Positions 42,401-48,400 of a stretch of DNA of 64,000 bases are shown here, one piece after another. This stretch comes from Gymnorhina tibicen (lineage: Eukaryota > Chordata > Aves > Passeriformes > Artamidae), in the NCBI GenBank assembly GCA_013399875.1, contig VXAZ01009672.1:1054001-1118000 (forward strand), read 5' to 3'. Every line of letters starts with the position of its first letter. The stretch's first letter is position 1. The notes beneath the pieces are model-generated. The model did no database searches, was not told the origin of the DNA, and saw only the letters and a list, made by a program, of their open reading frames with translations. Made by a program: the position numbers and the translations under genes.

Positions 42401-45400
42401 CAACACCTGACTTAGTGTTCTGCTTCCTAATGGAATTTCTTCTACTAAGTTAGACTCCTGAATGTTTTTTATGTGCTCACCTCCTGAGCTATCTGGGGGT
42501 CTGAACCAGGTAAGTTCATTGCAATGCCCAATATGGTGGTGCTTGAGCCTCATCCATGTCAGAGGGTCGAGCCAGCAAAAGGGACTTTCCACTACCCAGA
42601 TACAGCGCAGAAAATCTTTTCCTCACAATTTTGTGCAAGAAAATGTTTGACAAAGGAGGTCAAGTTTCTCTGGATGAGCTGCTTCCACTTCACAGGCAAT
42701 CACTAGACATCTAAGTCTCTCAAAGGGAATGTCTGGTTAGGAGGACACTCTTATGAGACAGTCAGGACTCAGATTTACTTCAACAGGAGCAGGGTTAGTC
42801 CATGGCCTAGCAGCCAACTTACCTTGAAGCTGGGAGGCGTTCTTGCCCCAATTCAAGGAGAGAGGCAGGGATTTCAACCTGACTTTCCCAACATCATAAT
42901 TATTTTCTAATCACAGAGGTCTTCCAAGTGCATTAGATGTGCTCTGAAATGACAACCATCTTGTCTGCACATAGCCAGCAGAATGCCAGGAGTGTTTAGG
43001 AACACTGTGGGCTCAGCAGCAGAAACGTAGGACCCTCGGGGCTCTAAGTCCCTCAGCACCTGACAGCAGCCAAGTACCAGTTATACAAATCCAATAAGCT
43101 GGAGGTCTGGGCTAGGATGCCAGAGGGTGGTTGATATCTCAGTCACTTTATGGAGTCAGCCCTCAGTTCATGTATTTTCAGGAAGGTGTTTATTTCAGTG
43201 AACTCACTGGGGAAACCCACACAATAACAGGATTATGTAGGTGTAGAGTTCCTTTCATCTCCCTTTTGATAATCTGATTTCAGCCCTAAAGCCACTTGGA
43301 TATATTTGGACTTCAAATACTTTCCAATCCATCTGCACAAAACAACAGAAGTGGATAAATGGACCAAGCCCAATTTAGAAGAAAGGGAAATTCAGTCTGA
43401 AGAGTAAAAGTGATTTGCCTGGGAGAGTCAACATGTCAGAGCTGGGAATAAGAACTTGGGAGTTCCTGGCTGGGGCTCTGGCCTTTGTTTCTTTCTTCCC
43501 CTGAATGGAGAAATAAGGAAATGATTAGTGGCAGCCTCCCTCGGCCTAGTGCCTTTGTATGTGTTTTCCCCTCAGTCAGCCATGCCTCCATGTGCAGCTC
43601 TGAAGTTCATCTTTCTCACTTAAGCACAGTTCTGCAGAACACAATGACTGGTCAATTCATGAGTGCAAGGGGAAAGAGCACAGTTTCTGCTTTCAATCAG
43701 GTATTTGACAGACTGCCTAGCTTCCTGGGTATCTGGGAGAGGGCTGGGCCTTCCAGTATGTCTGACCGAGGATGGGATTTGCTCTTGCAGTCTTGCTGGA
43801 ATGACTTCGAAGTAACTGACTAGAGGCTAAGAAACATAAACCAGACAGAGCTGGCTGCAGGAGTTCTGCTGGAACCCATGTGGCCCTGGGAAAGTAAAGC
43901 TTGCTCTCCAAAAAAAAGAAAAAAATAAAAAAATTAAAAAAAAAAAAAGAAAAGAGAAGAAAACTACTGCCAAGTCCTTCCTTTTAAATTACAGTTGCAG
44001 CTTTGTTGTCAGAGTATCTCTATCTCTGACGTAAAACAGAAAGGAAAACATGACCAACTGGTGACAAGTATTAGAAAAGAAAAATAAATAAATAAAAGCT
44101 ATACATTGTGTTCAGCAGCAGCTTTGGTTTCCTTAGGAAAAAAGTGTTTAACTAAGAACTTGTTTTATAGCATTTTGTCAGGTTGCTGCAGAGTTCTAGG
44201 GAGCTGGAGAGTGCCAGCCTCCAGCTGAGGTGATGGGCAGGTAGTCTGGATGGCCACCTGCCTGCAGGACTGCTCTTTTGACAGTAAAGCCAAAGACACT
44301 AAACTTTGTTTTACCACTGCAGACATGGACGAATGCAGCTTCTCAGAGTTCCTCTGCCAGCACGAATGTGTGAACGGGCCTGGTTCTTACTACTGTACCT
44401 GTCCTTCGGGCTATAACTTGCTTGACGATAGTAGAAGCTGCCAAGGTAAGAACATTCCTGCACTGATTAAAACTCAAGGGGACCAGAAAATAGATCCTGT
44501 GTCTAGAAAGAGGTTTTCAAGAATTGAGATGCTTGGTCTTTGCATTGCACAGTGAAATACTCATAGGGGCCAATTATGCAATTCTGGTAAGAATGTCATC
44601 ACGTGAATATTCCTGCTGAGGTGAATTGGTGTGTTGTTTTAAGTAAGACTTTACTGACTAGGAAACAGCTACACAGGAAAGACCTCAAATGCTCTCCCTT
44701 CTGCTGCATATCTCTAAGGTTTTCCCATTCTCTAAGGTTGGAGTGTTTGAGCAGCCAATTCCTTTCCATTTTTTTTGCAGCATTTAGCATGTGGGAGCAC
44801 TCTAATAAGCAGAAATGAATGAAGTAAAAACTGTTCTTAAAAGAGGGATCAGTTATAAAAAGGCCACCTCTTGTGGTGCAAGAGTTTTATGAATTTTGGG
44901 GTAATTCCCTAAGATGGAAACCAGTTTGTAGGAGTGGTATCTCGTATATATTTCCCTGCTTTAGCCATTCTCTCATTCCTTGTGTTTTAGATATCAATGA
45001 ATGTGAAATAAGAAACTTCACCTGCACTTCACAGCAAACATGTTTCAATATCCCAGGAGAATATAAATGTTTAGACCCAGTACGATGCGAGGAGCCTTAT
45101 CTCCAGATTAATGAGAAGTGAGTAACGTACCCACAGCCACAAAAACAAATTCTATCTGTGAGAGTTGTATCCAAATAAGATGCAATTTTACAACACAGCC
45201 ATGAAGTCTGTCTAAAGAGCTATACATACATGCTGTTGCTGCGTTTACCACTGGTAAGCTTTTATAAAAATAAATTGCAATTCCTTACCAGGTCACCAGG
45301 TGTGATATGATATGATATGATATGATATGATATGATATGATATGATATGATATGATATGATATATATGATATGATATGATATGATATGATATGATATGAT

Positions 45401-48400
45401 ATGATATGATATGGTATCATACTCAGATGTATGTGAAGTTAGACTGGAAAAACCAGTATCAGTTAGTCGAGAAAACAGCAAGGCTTGTGATGTAATAATT
45501 ACATTACTAACTGACTTCATATATACTCAAATGCAGCCTGTTTACTAGTAGGAGTATTTCCTGCAAATGGTAACTAGCTTACGCCTGGGAAGTACCTTAA
45601 AACATTAGATGATAGAGCAGGATACAAAGAGTTTCTNGACTGGAAAAACCAGTATCAGTTAGTCGAGAAAACAGCAAGGCTTGTGATGTAATAAGAGACT
45701 TTCACTTACATTACTAACTGACTTCATATATACTCAAATGCAGCCTGTTTATTAGTAGGAGTATTTCCTGCAAATGGTAACTAGCTTACGCCTGGGAAGT
45801 ACCTTAAAACATTAGATGATAGAGCAGGATACAAAGAGTTTCTTATTGCTTAAAGGTTAAAAGATCTGAATAATTCACACCTTGCCCAGAAATTTGGTAT
45901 GTCTGGATGGGGCTGTTAGCACTGTTACTGTCTCAACTGGGAATCATTTGAGAAAGCAAAAAATAAATCCTACATTTCTAAAAATTGCACATTTCTTTTA
46001 CATTTTTGTATGTATTTGCTGAGGCTCAAAATATTTCAGTTCCAGACAGATCTCAGTATATTGCAGTCCATATTATTTCATTCACAGTGTTTGCACTAAA
46101 CCCAATTACCTGGAATTGCTTGGTAGCCTAATCTATTTTATAGAAAGGCAAGAGATTAATAATCAGCTTCTTTCCTTTATAATTTATTCATGTCTTTACA
46201 TTGCTTTCTGAACTAGGGTAGCTGAAGAGTGGACACATAGTGTTTGTCTAGTTCTGGGTTTTCCTACCTTGGTGGTAGAGTCTTAAATGGGAATTTGAAA
46301 TAACTGAATCCTCTGTATCTAAATTCCCCACAGCCCAACTACAGAGTCCTTGCAGAGCAACTTGCACCAGAACTCTTGATCTCTGAGCTTTGTGTTTGGT
46401 GGCTTTGGCTCATGTCTAGATGGGACTGCACTTAATTTGTGACATATGTCTAGAAGTGGTCAGTATAAAAGCCAAGTGAATTCCTTGCATCTGTGTTTTC
46501 TGTGGAAGGAACTGGATGTTCATAATGCCAGGAGCCTCTTGATGGGGGCTGTGCCAGATGCACTGTCTGAAATTGATGTCACCAGTGGAGGTTATAGAAA
46601 AAATAGTCAAGAAGACCCATGCCCAGTAAATTCCCCCAGCATGGCTTTTATAAAGGGATATCCTGCCTCACAACTTTATTAGAGTTCTCTGAAGAAATCA
46701 GCAGCATGTGGCTAGGGCACATGGACTGATGCAGTCTCTTTGCATTTCCAAAGGCTTCTGAAAAGACCCTCACATAGTTATTATGGAAATTAAGCAGTCA
46801 TAAATAACAGAGAAAAGTCCCTGGAACAGAAGAATAAGAGGCTGAAAGATAAAAAATTAAACAGAGGATAGTATTAAATTGTCGACTTTCACGCTGAAGT
46901 TCTGCAGAGGTCTGAGCTGGACCTACTTGGTCCATCATAAGCAACCTGGGAAAAAGAATAAACCATGAGATAGGCAAAGTCTGCAACCGTATCTGAAGAC
47001 AGTAGAATAAAGAGTGGGTAGAAAAATATTGCAGAATAAGCCTCAGTGACTGTGTAATAAAAATGGCAGATAAAACTCAGCATAGATTAATTTAAAGTAA
47101 AAAGACAATCCCAGATTCACAAATTAAATAAGGAGCACTGATCTGATCATAATCTATCCAAACTGAGATTTGAGGGTTGTTCTAGTTCCATGATCTGCTG
47201 TACTCACTAGAGGTCAGACAAGCAATCTGAATTTCAAGTGTTAATAGGTACAGAATATCCTTGGAGCACATGCTATTGTGTACTACATCTTTAAGACTGT
47301 GCAGGTCCTTCCCCTCCTGTCAAAATAAATGTAACTGGATAAAGGTTCATAAGAAGCAATGAGGATGATCAAAAGCATGGAATAGCTTCCTTGGGAAGAA
47401 CAGCCAATTTAGAACCCTTCAGCCATTAACAGGGTCAATTATGAAGCCCTAAGATGAGTGAGGAGGATGAGCAGGGACTGACTGGCTGCTCTCCTTTCAG
47501 TAGAACACCTGGGAGCATCAGATAAAGTCAGAAAAGAGGCCATGCAAAGAGAGATGAAGGGGGCTGTGGATGCCAAACATTCATGTGGCTGTAAGAGGAA
47601 GCTGGAAAAGCTGATGGATAAGAAATGCATTAATAGCTGATGAATACAAAGAAGAAATTTTTGTTTCAAGGATTCCCTGAGTCACAAACAATTGGAGACT
47701 GTTGGTGGAAGTGTTGTATGTTCGGCTTGCTATCCTCTTCTTCCTTAAGGCTCTGCATTTGATATTAGAGCTTTGGTTTGATCCAGGATGTCTACTGTAT
47801 GTTTTCATGTAGTATACAAAATATGGTGAAACAAAGATCACTACATTTATGTAGCACTATCAGTGAAATGATCTAATAATATTATTTTGGGGACAGTTCA
47901 GTTTAAATTACTATCAGAACAAACATGTACCAAGTATTCTACACCTGAAGAGCTGCTTCAAAGAAAGTTCACATCTAAGGAGAATGCCAAGGTATTTTGG
48001 CCCACAAGACAAGAAAAAGGAGGCAGGATATAGGCCAGAATAGCAAAACAGAGAATATTATAAGTGAGAAAATTCATTAAAAGTTTCATTGATTCTTTTA
48101 GCTGGTCAACAACATTCTTTGTTTATTTATTTATGCACCTGTCTTAGCATATAAAGAATCAAATATTACAGCAATTTTAACCCCTGATGACAATTCTATC
48201 TCTGACAATCAGCCGCTGCATGTGTCCAGCTGAAAACCCCGGGTGCAGAGATCAGCCGTTCACCATCCTGTACAGAGTGATGGATATGGTGTCTGGGAGG
48301 TCTGTGCCTTCGGACATTTTTCAGATGCAAGCAACAACTCGCTACCCTGGAGCCTATTACATCTTCCAAATCAAATCCGGGAATGAGGGCAGGGAATTCT

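Larger units (their letters stand above)
41535..44322 (+). other. FBLN5: FBLN5 intron 7
   Basis: 2.8 kb, GTAACT..CTGCAG. Holds an antisense MIR relic (43402-43488) and an A-rich tract (43910-43963). Confidence 0.85.
45118..48212 (+). other. FBLN5: FBLN5 intron 9
   Basis: 3.1 kb, GTGAGT..ATCAG. Contains a pentanucleotide microsatellite, a duplicated block around a one-base gap (N at 45637) and about 0.9 kb of degraded LINE, all listed separately. Its true length is probably about 200 bp shorter than shown. Confidence 0.9.

Noticed and set aside
45293..45520. Minus-strand frame with repeated SYHII units
   Set aside because: It is the translation of the (ATATG)n microsatellite and not a repeat protein.
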